A stretch of 60,955 bases of DNA from JBKPNZ01 sp046732895 (lineage in GTDB: Bacteria; Actinomycetota; Thermoleophilia; Solirubrobacterales; 70-9): assembly GCA_046732895.1 (NCBI GenBank), contig JBKPNZ010000013.1, positions 1 through 60,955 on the forward strand, read 5' to 3'. Position 1 is the stretch's first letter. Each line of letters starts with the position of its first letter. This document shows, piece by piece, positions 9,916 to 18,709 of this stretch. The notes below the pieces were generated by a model, which saw only the letters and a list, made by a program, of their open reading frames with translations, had not been told where the DNA came from and did not search any database. The position numbers and the translations under genes were made by a program.

Positions 9916-11913
9916 ATGGCGAATCGCCTCGCGAACGAGACCAGTCCCTACCTCCTTCAGCACGCCGACAACCCGGTCGACTGGTACCCGTGGGGGCCCG
10001 AGGCGCTCGACCGAGCACGTGAGCTCGACCGGCCCCTCCTCCTCTCCATCGGCTACTCGTCGTGTCACTGGTGCCACGTGATGGCACACGAGTCCTTCGA
10101 GGACGCCGCGGCCGCCGCCTACATGAACGAGCACTTCGTTCCGGTCAAGGTGGACCGCGAGGAGCGCCCGGATGTCGATGCCATCTACATGGAGGCGGCG
10201 CAGGCGATGACCGGGCACGGCGGCTGGCCGCTGACGGCCTTCTGCGACGCGAACGGCGCCCCCTTCTATGCCGGGACATATTTCCCGCCGGAGCCCCGCC
10301 ACGGCATGCCCAGCTTCCGCATGGTGATGGAGGCGGTCGTCGAGTCGTGGCACACGCAGCGCGAGCGCATCACCCAGGCCTCCTCCCAGATCCGGGATCG
10401 TCTGGGCGCCGTCGCGGAGATCGACCCTTCAGACGAGCCGCTCTCAGCGGCCACCGTGGACACGGGTGTGCGCGAGTTGCGGATGCTCGCCGATCTCCGC
10501 CACGGGGGGTTCGGTGGGGCGCCCAAGTTCCCGCCCGCCTCGGCCCTGGAGCTCTTGATGGCGCGCGGAGTCTCAGACGTGGTCGAGGTGACGCTGGATT
10601 CGATGGCCGGCGGCGGGATCTTCGACCAGCTCGCCGGAGGCTTCGCCCGTTACTCGGTGGACGGTGAGTGGCTCGTTCCCCACTTCGAGAAGATGCTTTA
10701 CGACAACGCGCTCCTCGCCACCGCTTATCTGCATGGCTGGCAGGCGCTCGGCCATGCTCGGTGGCGCTCGGTGTGCGAGCGCACGCTCGACTGGGCGTTG
10801 GCGGAGATGCGCGGCCCGGAGGGCGGGTTCTACTCGGCGCTCGACGCCGACTCAGAGGGCGAGGAGGGGCGCTTCTACGTTTGGGATGCGGCCGAGATGC
10901 GCGACGTGCTGGCCACCGCCGGCCTGGAAGGCGAGGCCGACGCCATCCTCGCTCACTGGGGCGTGACCGACGAGGGCAACTTCGAGGGCCGCAACGTCCT
11001 GCATCTGCCCGCCGGGCTGGCCGGGCCCGAGCCGGAGCGCATCGGCGAGGCGCGGGCGGCGCTGCTCGAGCGGCGCGCCGAACGTGTTCGCCCGGGGCTC
11101 GACGACAAGCGGCTCTGCTCCTGGAACGCACTCATGCTCGCCGCGCTCGCCGAGGCCGGCGCCGTCCTCGACCGCGAGGACTACCTGGAGGCCGCCCGCG
11201 ACTGCGCCGAGTTCGTCTGGACCCAGATGCGAGACGCCGACGGCCGCGTTCTCCGGACCTGGAAGGACGGGCGCGCGCACCTTTCGGCCTACCTGGAGGA
11301 CTACGCCTATCTGACAGGCGCGCTGCTCACCCTGTATGAGGCGAGCTTCGACGCCCGGTGGTTCGACGCCGCGCGCGAGACGGCCGACCGCATGATCCAC
11401 CTCTTCGCCGATCCCGACCGCGGCGCCTTCTTCACGACCGCGCACGATCACGAGGAGCTGATCGCGCGTCGCAAGGACGTCGAGGACCACCCCATCCCCT
11501 CGGGCAACTCGGCCGCCGCGCTGGCCCTGCTGCGGCTGACGGCGCTGACGGGCGAGCACGAGTACGAGCGTCGCGCAGTCTCCGTCTTCCGGCTCCTGCA
11601 CCGGGCGGCGGCCAGGCACCCGCACTCCCTCGCTCATCTGTTGCTCGCTATGGACTTTCACTTCGCGCGTGTGAAGGAGGTGGCGCTCGTCGCGCCGGCC
11701 GACGGGGACGGCCTCGCACCGCTCGCCGCTGTCGTGCGCTCGAAGCTACGTCCCCACCTGGTTCTGGCCGGCGGCGTCGAGGGCGCGGACCGGCCCGAGT
11801 TGATGCGCGAGCGCCAAGCACTGGAGGGCCACGCGGCCGCATACGTCTGCGAGGACTTTGCCTGCGGTCGCCCTGTGACGGCGCCGGACGAGCTGGCAGA
11901 GGCACTCGGATAG
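9916..11913 (+). CDS. YyaL/SSP411-family thioredoxin-like protein (DUF255)
   Basis: A 665-residue protein with an N-terminal DUF255 thioredoxin-like domain (NETSPYLLQHADNPVDWYPW, then SSCHWCHVMAHESFED with a CxxC) and a C-terminal six-hairpin glycosidase-like half (residues ~250-560, including PHFEKMLYDNALL). Length and order match the bacterial YyaL / human SPATA20 family, whose reaction is unsettled. It begins at an ATG 68 bases after the degenerate GGDEF gene. Family membership is certain, function is not. Confidence 0.92.
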   Translation: MANRLANETSPYLLQHADNPVDWYPWGPEALDRARELDRPLLLSIGYSSCHWCHVMAHESFEDAAAAAYMNEHFVPVKVDREERPDVDAIYMEAAQAMTGHGGWPLTAFCDANGAPFYAGTYFPPEPRHGMPSFRMVMEAVVESWHTQRERITQASSQIRDRLGAVAEIDPSDEPLSAATVDTGVRELRMLADLRHGGFGGAPKFPPASALELLMARGVSDVVEVTLDSMAGGGIFDQLAGGFARYSVDGEWLVPHFEKMLYDNALLATAYLHGWQALGHARWRSVCERTLDWALAEMRGPEGGFYSALDADSEGEEGRFYVWDAAEMRDVLATAGLEGEADAILAHWGVTDEGNFEGRNVLHLPAGLAGPEPERIGEARAALLERRAERVRPGLDDKRLCSWNALMLAALAEAGAVLDREDYLEAARDCAEFVWTQMRDADGRVLRTWKDGRAHLSAYLEDYAYLTGALLTLYEASFDARWFDAARETADRMIHLFADPDRGAFFTTAHDHEELIARRKDVEDHPIPSGNSAAALALLRLTALTGEHEYERRAVSVFRLLHRAAARHPHSLAHLLLAMDFHFARVKEVALVAPADGDGLAPLAAVVRSKLRPHLVLAGGVEGADRPELMRERQALEGHAAAYVCEDFACGRPVTAPDELAEALG

Positions 11914-11931
11914 CCATTAGGGTCCGCGTCC

Positions 11932-12465
11932 GTGGCGGTCAAGGAGGGAAACGAGAAGAAGGCGCCGAGTGCCGGCTCGGTGGCACGGGCCTACATCGAG
12001 GCGATCGGGCGGCGCGACCTCGAGGCGGCCGTCGCGATGTGGCGGCCGGGCTCGATCGATCACTTCGAAGGCACCGCGGACCTCGTCGCCCCCGATCAGG
12101 TGCGGGCCTACTTCGCCGAGCTGTTCGCGGCCTTCCCCGACTGGCAGATGGAGGTTCTCGACGTCGCCGGCTCACGGGGCAGGGCGGCGGTCCGCTGGCG
12201 CGCCACCGGCACTTTCAGCGGCCCGGGGAGGTTCCAGGGCCTCGCGCCCACCGGCGCCGCGATCGACATCCAGGGCTGCGACATGATCGAGGTCGACGCA
12301 GGCGAGATCGTCGGCAACAACGCCTACATCAACGGCGCGCAGGTCGCGCAGCAGCTCGGGGTCCTGCCGCCGGCCGGGTCCCTCGGCGAGAAGGCCCTCA
12401 CCGCCGGGGCAAATGCGCGCACTGGAGCGACGAAGCTCGTCCGCCGCGCCCTCTCACGCGACTGA
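11932..12465 (+). CDS. SnoaL-like / NTF2-fold ester cyclase-type protein
   Basis: A 177-residue NTF2-like protein: VARAYIEAIGRRDLEAAVAMW opens the fold and YFAELFAAFPDWQMEVLDV is the characteristic SnoaL polyketide-cyclase segment. It starts at a GTG 18 bases after the YyaL stop, so it is probably cotranscribed. Such small cone-fold proteins act as cyclases, isomerases or non-enzymatic binders; which applies here cannot be read. The C-terminal ~45 residues are an extension beyond the domain. Confidence 0.75.
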   Translation: MAVKEGNEKKAPSAGSVARAYIEAIGRRDLEAAVAMWRPGSIDHFEGTADLVAPDQVRAYFAELFAAFPDWQMEVLDVAGSRGRAAVRWRATGTFSGPGRFQGLAPTGAAIDIQGCDMIEVDAGEIVGNNAYINGAQVAQQLGVLPPAGSLGEKALTAGANARTGATKLVRRALSRD

Positions 12466-12476
12466 CCAGGCTCTGC

Positions 12477-12866
12477 TCAGTGGCGTGGGTGCTTGCGGAC
12501 AGTGAACTTCGCCTTCATGCCCTGCTCCCGATGATTCACGGGCGTCTCGAGTGAGCACCACAGCTTGTACGTAGCACCCTTCCGCAGCTTGAGCTCCAGG
12601 CTTACGGGGTCTGCTTCGGCCTCGACCACGCCGAACGACTTCTCCGTCGCGCCGCCAACCCGCTTGAGCTTCAGGTCGTGGGCATCCTCGCCATCGTTCT
12701 GGAACTGGATGATCGTGTCACCCGGGTCGAGGGTGGGGCGCGACTCCGTCAGGTAGTACTCCCCACCCCTCACGAGCAGGCGTCCCGGGTCATCGCCCGC
12801 GGATGCGGGCACGGCCATGAGCCACGCGGCGAGAAGGCACTCGATCGCAAGGGCAGCGCGCCGCAT
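12477..12866 (-). CDS. Secreted cupredoxin-like protein
   Basis: A 129-residue protein with a signal peptide (residues 1-23, ending ASAGD) and a single plastocyanin-like beta-sandwich. Candidate type 1 copper ligands are His in DGEDAHDLKL, and Cys, His and Met in KLWCSLETPVNHREQGM. The spacing C-x7-H-x4-M is a little wider than in classic blue copper proteins. It begins four bases after the DUF1501 stop and is probably the last gene of the DUF1800-DUF1501 operon, which suggests a periplasmic or extracellular redox role. Confidence 0.72.
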   Translation of the reverse strand: MRRAALAIECLLAAWLMAVPASAGDDPGRLLVRGGEYYLTESRPTLDPGDTIIQFQNDGEDAHDLKLKRVGGATEKSFGVVEAEADPVSLELKLRKGATYKLWCSLETPVNHREQGMKAKFTVRKHPRH

Positions 12867-12870
12867 CGGT

Positions 12871-14250
12871 TCAGGTGGTCTTGATCAAATCAGGACGGGC
12901 GAAGCCGGAGGCGCCGGGGATCACCTCGGCGGCGTCCCGCCCGAACCACTGCTCGAGCAGCGAGCAGTAGACGCCGCGGAAGTCCGAGGTGTGCATGAGG
13001 TTGTCGTCCTCGTCGAGGCTCGTGAGCCCGGGGAACTCGCCGATCATCTGGCCCTTCACCTTGGTCCCCATGAGGAACGCCGCGCCAGCGGCGCCATGAT
13101 CGGTTCCGGACCCGTTCTCCTCCGGCCGGCGTCCGAACTCCGACCAGACGAGCGTGATCACCCGGTCGGCGAGGCCGCGGGCCTCGAGGTCGGCCTGGAA
13201 GGCCGCAAGCGCCTGAGTCGTGCCGAGCAGACCGCCGGGCAGCGAGTCCTCCTCGCCGTCATGCGTGTCGTAGCCCCCCTCGGCCTCGACCGAGACGCAC
13301 CGGATGGGCAGGCCGGCCTGGAGCATCTCCGCAAGGGCGGCGAGGCTTGAGGCGAAGTAGTTGTCCGGGTACGAGGCCGGGGGCTCGAAGCCGTCGGCGA
13401 ACGGTTTGAGCTGCTCGCGAACTCGCATGGACTGGCCCTCGACCTTGCCGGCCCCACCCAACCCCGAGTCGGCGCCGCCGTAGTGCGCGTCCCCCAGGGA
13501 CGTCGCAGCGGTGAACATCAAGTCCTCGACCTCGTCCCACACTCCCGGGGCCCAGAGGTCGTAGGACGGGCCGTCGATCGCCGCGACGGGAACCGAGGCG
13601 GTGGCGAGCGACGGGGAGAGGAAGCCGTCGAGCGAGAGTCCCTGGAGCGGGTTGTCGTCGGTCCCGATGATGTCCAGGAAACGGCCCAGCCAGCCCGTGC
13701 GCCCGTTCGGGTCGAGCTCGCCCACCTCCCAGTAGTGGCGCGAGGTGAAATGCGACTGATCCGGATCCGTGTAGCCGATCGCCGGGAACACCGTCAGCTT
13801 GTCTGCCCGGTTGAGGTCGTCGAATGCCTTCGCGGACGGATGCCAGAAGAGGCTCGAGTCATCGCGGAACTCGATCGGGTCCGAGCTCGGATAGTCGCTG
13901 GGCTTGAGCGAGAGGTTGGGGCGAAGCGACTGATACGTCGAGTCGTTGATCGGCGCCAGCACGGACAGTGAGTCCACCCCGCCCTCCATGAAGACGTTGA
14001 CCAGCACCGGATCCGTCGATCCCGCCGCCTGCGCGATTCCCGCCTCGAGCTGCTCGAAGCCGAGCTTCCCCGCGCCGTAGATCGACAGCATCACTGCGCC
14101 GGAGCGCAGCAGGAACGAGCGGCGCAAGAGGCCAGTGCCCGCCGGCACGGGCTGCCCCGGCTCGATCGGTGGCAGCCCGCGACCCGCCTGCGCGGCGGCC
14201 TGACGCATCAGCTTCGCGCGGGAGAACTCGTTGCAGCTTCGACAGGGCAT
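12871..14250 (-). CDS. DUF1501 family exported protein
   Basis: A 459-residue protein of the DUF1501 family (sulfatase-like fold, unknown reaction). Near the N-terminus, LRRSFLLRSGAVMLSIYGAG resembles a Tat-type signal (an RR pair followed by a hydrophobic stretch). Family blocks VNVFMEGGVDSLSVLAP, SRHYWEVGEL and VWSEFGRRPEENGSGTDHGAAGA are clear. The ATG at 14250 follows GAGGAGG; the frame open upstream to 14913 is antisense to nothing and overlaps DUF1800, so it is rejected. It lies directly downstream of its usual partner, DUF1800. Confidence 0.92.
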   Translation of the reverse strand: MPCRSCNEFSRAKLMRQAAAQAGRGLPPIEPGQPVPAGTGLLRRSFLLRSGAVMLSIYGAGKLGFEQLEAGIAQAAGSTDPVLVNVFMEGGVDSLSVLAPINDSTYQSLRPNLSLKPSDYPSSDPIEFRDDSSLFWHPSAKAFDDLNRADKLTVFPAIGYTDPDQSHFTSRHYWEVGELDPNGRTGWLGRFLDIIGTDDNPLQGLSLDGFLSPSLATASVPVAAIDGPSYDLWAPGVWDEVEDLMFTAATSLGDAHYGGADSGLGGAGKVEGQSMRVREQLKPFADGFEPPASYPDNYFASSLAALAEMLQAGLPIRCVSVEAEGGYDTHDGEEDSLPGGLLGTTQALAAFQADLEARGLADRVITLVWSEFGRRPEENGSGTDHGAAGAAFLMGTKVKGQMIGEFPGLTSLDEDDNLMHTSDFRGVYCSLLEQWFGRDAAEVIPGASGFARPDLIKTT

Positions 14251-14270
14251 GGTCGTCCGGTCCTCCTCGG

Positions 14271-15617
14271 TCAGCAGGCCTGCAGGTCGGGCGCGGTCGC
14301 GATCAGCATGCGCAGGGCGTTCTGGCGGAGCGCGCGGAACTGGTGCTTTTCCCAGTTCTCCGTCGCGGCGGTCTCGACGGCCTCGCAGAAGGCGGTGAGG
14401 GCGTCGATGGTGGTCTGGCTGAGAGTCGGCTTGCCCCAGTAGGCGCGGGCCGCGTCGATCGCCTCGGCGGGGGTCTCGTCCGCGGGATAGGTGTTGTCCA
14501 CATCCACCTGTTCGTCGCGGGTGAGCTGGCTCGCGGCGTACCAACGACCCCTGAAGGTGGAGGTGTCGAGCCAGCGCGACTCGTCCCAGCCGGCGACGTT
14601 CGGTGGTCGGAACAGGCGCATTCCGGCGAGGTCGGAGATCCAGGTCCACGAGTCGGTATCGATGCCGCGCCCGCGCCGGCGCAAGAGCCCGGCGATGTAG
14701 ACGACGGGCGCCTTCACGAGAGCCGGGCCTGTGTAGACGTCGGGGTGCATGAGGATCGCCTCGACCACGGGACGAATCTCGTGGCCGCTCCCGACGTACT
14801 TGGAGACCAGGGCATCGCGCGTCGCAGCATCCGGGTCGGTCGGGACGAAGTGCTTCCACAGGCGCTCGACGAAGTAGCCCGCGTGCGCCTCGTGCTGGAT
14901 GACCAGGCGGCACGAGTCCTCCCAGTCGAAGTTCCCGGTCTGGCCGAAGATGGTCTTCGACCCGTTGTCGTGACGGTGCGAGTCGAAGTGGAAGTTGACG
15001 TAGCCGACATCGTCGTCCCAGTCCGCCGTCCAGCCGGTGAGCGCCCTGGCCTGCTCGCGGACGTCGTCCTCGGAGTACGGGTAGCCCGACTCGTCGGAGA
15101 CGCCGAGCGTGAAGAGCTCCATCAGCTCGCGGCCGTAGTTCTCGTTGGGCGAGCCCTTGTCGTTGTCGATGCCCGAGAGCCAGACGAGCATCGCCGGGTC
15201 GATCGTGACCGCCCGGAGCAGGTCGCCGAAGGAACCCAGGCCCTTGTTGCGGAGCGTCTTGTACTGCGAGATCGAGAGCTTCTGCGAGGAGACGTCGGCA
15301 GTCGCGAACCAGTCGTGCCAGACGAGCGCCATACGCTCCACGAACGGCTGGTTCGTTCGCACCATGCGGTCGAGCCAGTACAGGACGTCGTGCCCGTAGG
15401 CGTCATAGGGAGCGATCGGGTTGCCGTCGCCGTCGGTGGGCTTCGGCCCGCTGAGCCTTGCGTCCGGAGGGCGGGTGAGCGAGTGGACAGCGGCCTTGAG
15501 GCCCTTCTTCGCGAGCTTGTTCGCGTCGCCGTGGTCGCCCCCGAACCCCGCCCGCCACAGCAGCCGTTCTGCCTGCGGGACCCCGAAGGATCCCTGATAC
15601 ACGGGTACACCCGCCAC
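14271..15617 (-). CDS. DUF1800 family protein
   Basis: A 448-residue DUF1800 protein. Diagnostic segments are ERLLWRAGFGG, MALVWHDWFATADV, NENYGRELMELFTLGV and PPNVAGWDESRWL. DUF1800 and DUF1501 genes occur as adjacent pairs in many soil bacteria and planctomycetes; their joint function is not established but is thought to be extracytoplasmic. Start GTG at 15617. Downstream are DUF1501 (20-base gap) and the cupredoxin, making a three-gene unit. Confidence 0.92.
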   Translation of the reverse strand: MAGVPVYQGSFGVPQAERLLWRAGFGGDHGDANKLAKKGLKAAVHSLTRPPDARLSGPKPTDGDGNPIAPYDAYGHDVLYWLDRMVRTNQPFVERMALVWHDWFATADVSSQKLSISQYKTLRNKGLGSFGDLLRAVTIDPAMLVWLSGIDNDKGSPNENYGRELMELFTLGVSDESGYPYSEDDVREQARALTGWTADWDDDVGYVNFHFDSHRHDNGSKTIFGQTGNFDWEDSCRLVIQHEAHAGYFVERLWKHFVPTDPDAATRDALVSKYVGSGHEIRPVVEAILMHPDVYTGPALVKAPVVYIAGLLRRRGRGIDTDSWTWISDLAGMRLFRPPNVAGWDESRWLDTSTFRGRWYAASQLTRDEQVDVDNTYPADETPAEAIDAARAYWGKPTLSQTTIDALTAFCEAVETAATENWEKHQFRALRQNALRMLIATAPDLQAC

Positions 15618-15757
15618 GCTTAGTGCTTCGGCACGAAGTCGCTTGCTCCTTGAGCGCGAGCGCCCTCCCTGGACGTCGAGACCGTCCTAAATCCCTGGGG
15701 GCGGCGGGCGACTCCGCGGGGTTCCCTTGCCAGACGAGCCAATTCGGAGGTGTGGAC

Positions 15758-15970
15758 ATGGCAAACCAGTTCAAGCGAGGCGACCGCGTGCAGTGGAACT
15801 TCCGCGGCAGAACGGTCATCGGCCGCGTCCGGCGCCGCCTCACATCGCGCACGGAGATCGGCGGTCACGTCGTCGCCGCATCCAGGGACGACCCGCGCTA
15901 CGTCGTGCGAAGCGAGAAGACGGGGAAGGAGACCACCCGCCGGCCTGAGGCACTCACGAGAGCGGAATAG
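15758..15970 (+). CDS. Small DUF2945/HVA1 Tudor-like protein
   Basis: A 70-residue basic protein. The opening FKRGDRVQWNF and the later segments TVIGRVRRRL and RYVVRSEKTGKET match the HVA1/DUF2945 family of single small beta-barrel (Tudor-like) proteins. The ATG at 15758 sits seven bases after GGAGG. It stands alone between divergent and convergent neighbours, and no function is known. Confidence 0.8.
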   Translation: MANQFKRGDRVQWNFRGRTVIGRVRRRLTSRTEIGGHVVAASRDDPRYVVRSEKTGKETTRRPEALTRAE

Positions 15971-15997
15971 CCCCCGGGATCGGTGCTGCGGATTGGC

Positions 15998-17347
15998 TCA
16001 GAGGATGGGCAAGAAGCGCTCGATCTCCCAGGGGGTCACCTGCACCCGGTACTCCTCCCACTCCTGGCGCTTGATCTCGATGAAGCGCTTGAAGGTGTGC
16101 TCGCCGAGGATCCGCAGCACGAGCTCGGACTCGGCGGCGATCTCGATCGCCTCGCCGAGGGTCTCCGGCAACTGCTCGATGCCGCGCTGGTGGCGCTCCT
16201 CCGGGGTCAGGTGGTAGAGGTTCTGCTCCATCGGCTCGGGCAGCTCATAGCCCTTCTCGATTCCCTCGAGCCCCGCGTGGAGCATGCCCGCGAAGCACAG
16301 GTAGGGGTTGCAGGCCGGGTCTGGGCAGCGCAGCTCGGCGCGCGTCGCCCTCTCCTGTCCGGGGTGATAGAGCGGCACCCGGATCAGCGCCGAGCGGTTA
16401 CGGCGTGACCATGCCAGGTAGACGGGCGCCTCGAATCCGGGGACGAGTCGCTTGTAGGAGTTGACCCACTGGGCGAAGAGCGGCGCGATCTCGCGGGCGT
16501 GCTTGAGCTGGCCGGCGATGAACGACTTCGCCGTTGCCGAGAGGTAGTACTGGTCGTCGGCGTCGAAGAAGGCGTTGCCGCCGCCCTTCGAGAGCGACTG
16601 GTGGACGTGCATGCCCGAGCCGTTCTCGCCGAACAGCGGCTTCGGCATGAAGGTCGCGTGCCAGCCGTACTTCATCGCGTACTCCTTGACCGTGATTCGG
16701 TACGTCATGCAGTCGTCGGACATCGCGAGGGCGCCCTTGTAGCGCATGTCGACCTCGTGCTGGGACGGACCGACCTCGTGGTGCGCGTACTCGACGTGGA
16801 TGCCCAGCTGCTCCAAGGCGAGGATCGTCTCGCGGCGCACGTCGGAACCCGCGTCGAGCGTGGTCAGGTCGAAGTAGCCGCCCTCGTCGAGGATCTCGGG
16901 CGCGCCGTCGTCGGGCCGAGCCCCCTTGAAGTAGAAGTACTCGAGCTCCGGGCCGATGTTGTAGTCGTCGAACCCGAGGTCGGCCGCCCGCTGGAGCGCG
17001 CGGCGCAGGATCCAGCGCGGATCCCCCTCGTACGGCTCCCCGCCCGGGACCTTGATGTCGCAGAACATGCGGCCGGTCGACTTCTCGCCGGGGCGCCACG
17101 GCAGCACGGCGAACGTCGAGGGGTCGGGCATGGCGATCATGTCCGACTCCTCGATGGGGTTGAAGCCCGTAATCGACGAGCCGTCGAAGCCCATCCCGCC
17201 CTCGAAGGCGTCCTCGAGCTCCTGAGCGTTGATCGAGAAGCTCTTGAGCTGCCCGAGCACGTCGGTGAACCACAGGCGGATGAAGCGCACGTCCGAGTCG
17301 GAGACCTGCTTCAGGACGTCGTCGGCGGTCTCTGGGCGGTCTGACAT
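15998..17347 (-). CDS. glnA: Glutamine synthetase, type I (alpha-like)
   Basis: ATP-dependent ligation of ammonia to glutamate. All family blocks are present: GFDGSSITGF, the metal/glutamate block GPELEYFYF, KPLFGENGSGMHVHQSL, and NRSALIRVP. The 449-residue length fits the GSI-alpha subgroup rather than the ~470-residue adenylylated GSI-beta, and the GSI-beta adenylylation block NLYDLPPE is replaced by NLYHLTPEE. At the site of the Bacillus feedback-inhibition arginine (FVRIEESD) this protein reads FNPIEESD, so control probably differs. The start at 17347 follows GGAGGAG. Confidence 0.96.
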   Translation of the reverse strand: MSDRPETADDVLKQVSDSDVRFIRLWFTDVLGQLKSFSINAQELEDAFEGGMGFDGSSITGFNPIEESDMIAMPDPSTFAVLPWRPGEKSTGRMFCDIKVPGGEPYEGDPRWILRRALQRAADLGFDDYNIGPELEYFYFKGARPDDGAPEILDEGGYFDLTTLDAGSDVRRETILALEQLGIHVEYAHHEVGPSQHEVDMRYKGALAMSDDCMTYRITVKEYAMKYGWHATFMPKPLFGENGSGMHVHQSLSKGGGNAFFDADDQYYLSATAKSFIAGQLKHAREIAPLFAQWVNSYKRLVPGFEAPVYLAWSRRNRSALIRVPLYHPGQERATRAELRCPDPACNPYLCFAGMLHAGLEGIEKGYELPEPMEQNLYHLTPEERHQRGIEQLPETLGEAIEIAAESELVLRILGEHTFKRFIEIKRQEWEEYRVQVTPWEIERFLPIL

Positions 17348-17538
17348 ATGGCTCCTCCGATCGGAAAATGGGCTCCAGCGAGGGCGACACCATATCTGCG
17401 CGGCCTCGGGCGAGCCCGGTCGGGGGACCGAGCGCCGGCGGACCGGTCGGCAGCGGTGAACCGCTCCCGTCAGCCGAGCGTATGGATGGGTACGAACACC
17501 CGACGCGACCCTTGCGAAACGCCGGGTGAAGCGCTATA

Positions 17539-17555
17539 ACTTACTTCGCGTAAGT
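17539..17555. promoter_or_regulatory. Palindromic operator candidate upstream of the CMD-family gene
   Basis: ACTTAC-TTCGC-GTAAGT is a perfect 6-bp inverted repeat around 5 bases, in a locally AT-rich stretch unlike its surroundings. It lies 80 bases before the ATG at 17635 and 192 bases before glnA on the other strand. The size and symmetry suit a TetR-like dimer, but no regulator gene is adjacent. The rest of 17348-17634 shows no gene. Confidence 0.5.
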
Positions 17556-17634
17556 AACCGGTTAAAAGTAAAGTAAAGGCCGTGCCAACAGCAGGTAAAC
17601 ATCTCCCAGACCCACGGGGAGTAGAAGACGAAAC

Positions 17635-18201
17635 ATGACTGTGAAGACCGACATCTCCCGCTTCCACATCCACGACGAGCTCACTGCCCCCGAGGGCAGC
17701 GTCAAGATCCTCAAGGGGGTCCAGAACTCGGGGGGCGAGGTCAGCAAGTTCATCGGCGTCCTGGCCGGCTCCCCATCGGCGCTGCGCGCCTACGCGCGCA
17801 TGCGCCACGAGCTTCGGGGCGGTGAGCTGCCCCAGGCGACGCGCGAGCGGATCGCGCTCGCGGTCGCTGAACGGCGCCACGACCCCTATTCGATCGCCCA
17901 GCACGCGAAGCTGGCGCGGGCCGAGGGCCTCGGGCTCGACGAGGTCTCGCGGGCGCGGAGCTTCGCGTCGAATGATCCACGCGAGGCGGCGTTGCTCGCG
18001 TTCCTCGAGGCGCTCGTCGCGACCGACGGCCGTCCCTCAGAGCACCTCGCCGAGGAGGCCCGCGAGGCGGGCTGGAACGACGAGCAGCTGCTCGAGGCGG
18101 TCGCCCACCTGGCGCTCAACGAGTTCCAGAGCCTGATCGCGAACGCGGCGGCGCTGCCCCAGGACCACAACGACCCGCAGATCCTCCCCTCGGCAGCCTG
18201 A
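17635..18201 (+). CDS. Carboxymuconolactone decarboxylase-family protein lacking CxxC
   Basis: A 188-residue all-helical AhpD/CMD-like protein (GVLAGSPSALRAYARM, ATRERIALAVAERR, and a terminal EAVAHLALNEFQSL). In redox-active members the core reads E-x-x-x-C-x-x-C-x-x-x-H; here it reads ERRHDPYSIAQH, with both cysteines replaced (Asp and Ser) and the histidine kept. Disulfide peroxidase chemistry is therefore unlikely. A palindromic operator candidate lies upstream. Role unknown. Confidence 0.8.
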   Translation: MTVKTDISRFHIHDELTAPEGSVKILKGVQNSGGEVSKFIGVLAGSPSALRAYARMRHELRGGELPQATRERIALAVAERRHDPYSIAQHAKLARAEGLGLDEVSRARSFASNDPREAALLAFLEALVATDGRPSEHLAEEAREAGWNDEQLLEAVAHLALNEFQSLIANAAALPQDHNDPQILPSAA

Positions 18202-18246
18202 GTTCAGGCGGAGGGGAGCAGCGGGGGGTGAGCGGAACCGGCTCGC

Positions 18247-18702
18247 CTAGCCGCAGACGGGCCAGGCGCCGGTGCCTTCCTTGTGCTTCAGCGCGATGGC
18301 GACCACGGCCTGCACCTTCCAGCGGTACTTGATCGGATCGCCGCCAGGTGACTTCGGCGCGTGTCTCCATGTGTCGCGCGTGAACTGGAAGGCGCCGCGG
18401 TACTTGCCGCCGCCGCCGATCGCCTTCGGATCGCCGCCGGACTCGCACTCGCTCGTGCGCCGGGCCCAGCGATGGTCCTTGGAGGAGTAGCCGTCCCAGA
18501 GGTTCGCGTACCGCGAGCCGCCGCCGCCGCCGCCACCCGAACCGACGCCGCCGGTTCCGGCCCGGGCGCTCGCGGCTCCGGCGATCATCGCGACGACCGC
18601 CAGGATGAGCGCCCAGAATGCGATGCGGTCGGGTCGTGACCGGTACTCGCCCCTGCCTTCAAATTCAGTTGCCGCCCGCGGGCGGTACCTGCCTTCGTTC
18701 AT
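18247..18702 (-). CDS. Rpf-like transglycosylase domain protein
   Basis: A 151-residue membrane-anchored or secreted protein: a basic N-terminus, a hydrophobic segment at about residues 28-47, a Gly-rich linker, then a resuscitation-promoting-factor fold. The lysozyme-like core is visible as RRTSECESGGDPKAIGGGG, with the catalytic Glu in CESGG, and KYRGAFQFTRDTW. It probably cleaves peptidoglycan during growth restart. A c-di-AMP riboswitch lies directly upstream on the same strand, so expression should respond to that second messenger. Confidence 0.9.
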   Translation of the reverse strand: MNEGRYRPRAATEFEGRGEYRSRPDRIAFWALILAVVAMIAGAASARAGTGGVGSGGGGGGGSRYANLWDGYSSKDHRWARRTSECESGGDPKAIGGGGKYRGAFQFTRDTWRHAPKSPGGDPIKYRWKVQAVVAIALKHKEGTGAWPVCG

Positions 18703-18709
18703 AGCCTCT

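Noticed and set aside
17348..17538. Possible riboswitch ahead of glnA
   Set aside because: I could not match the leader to glutamine or other known riboswitch classes; only generic GC-rich stems are visible.
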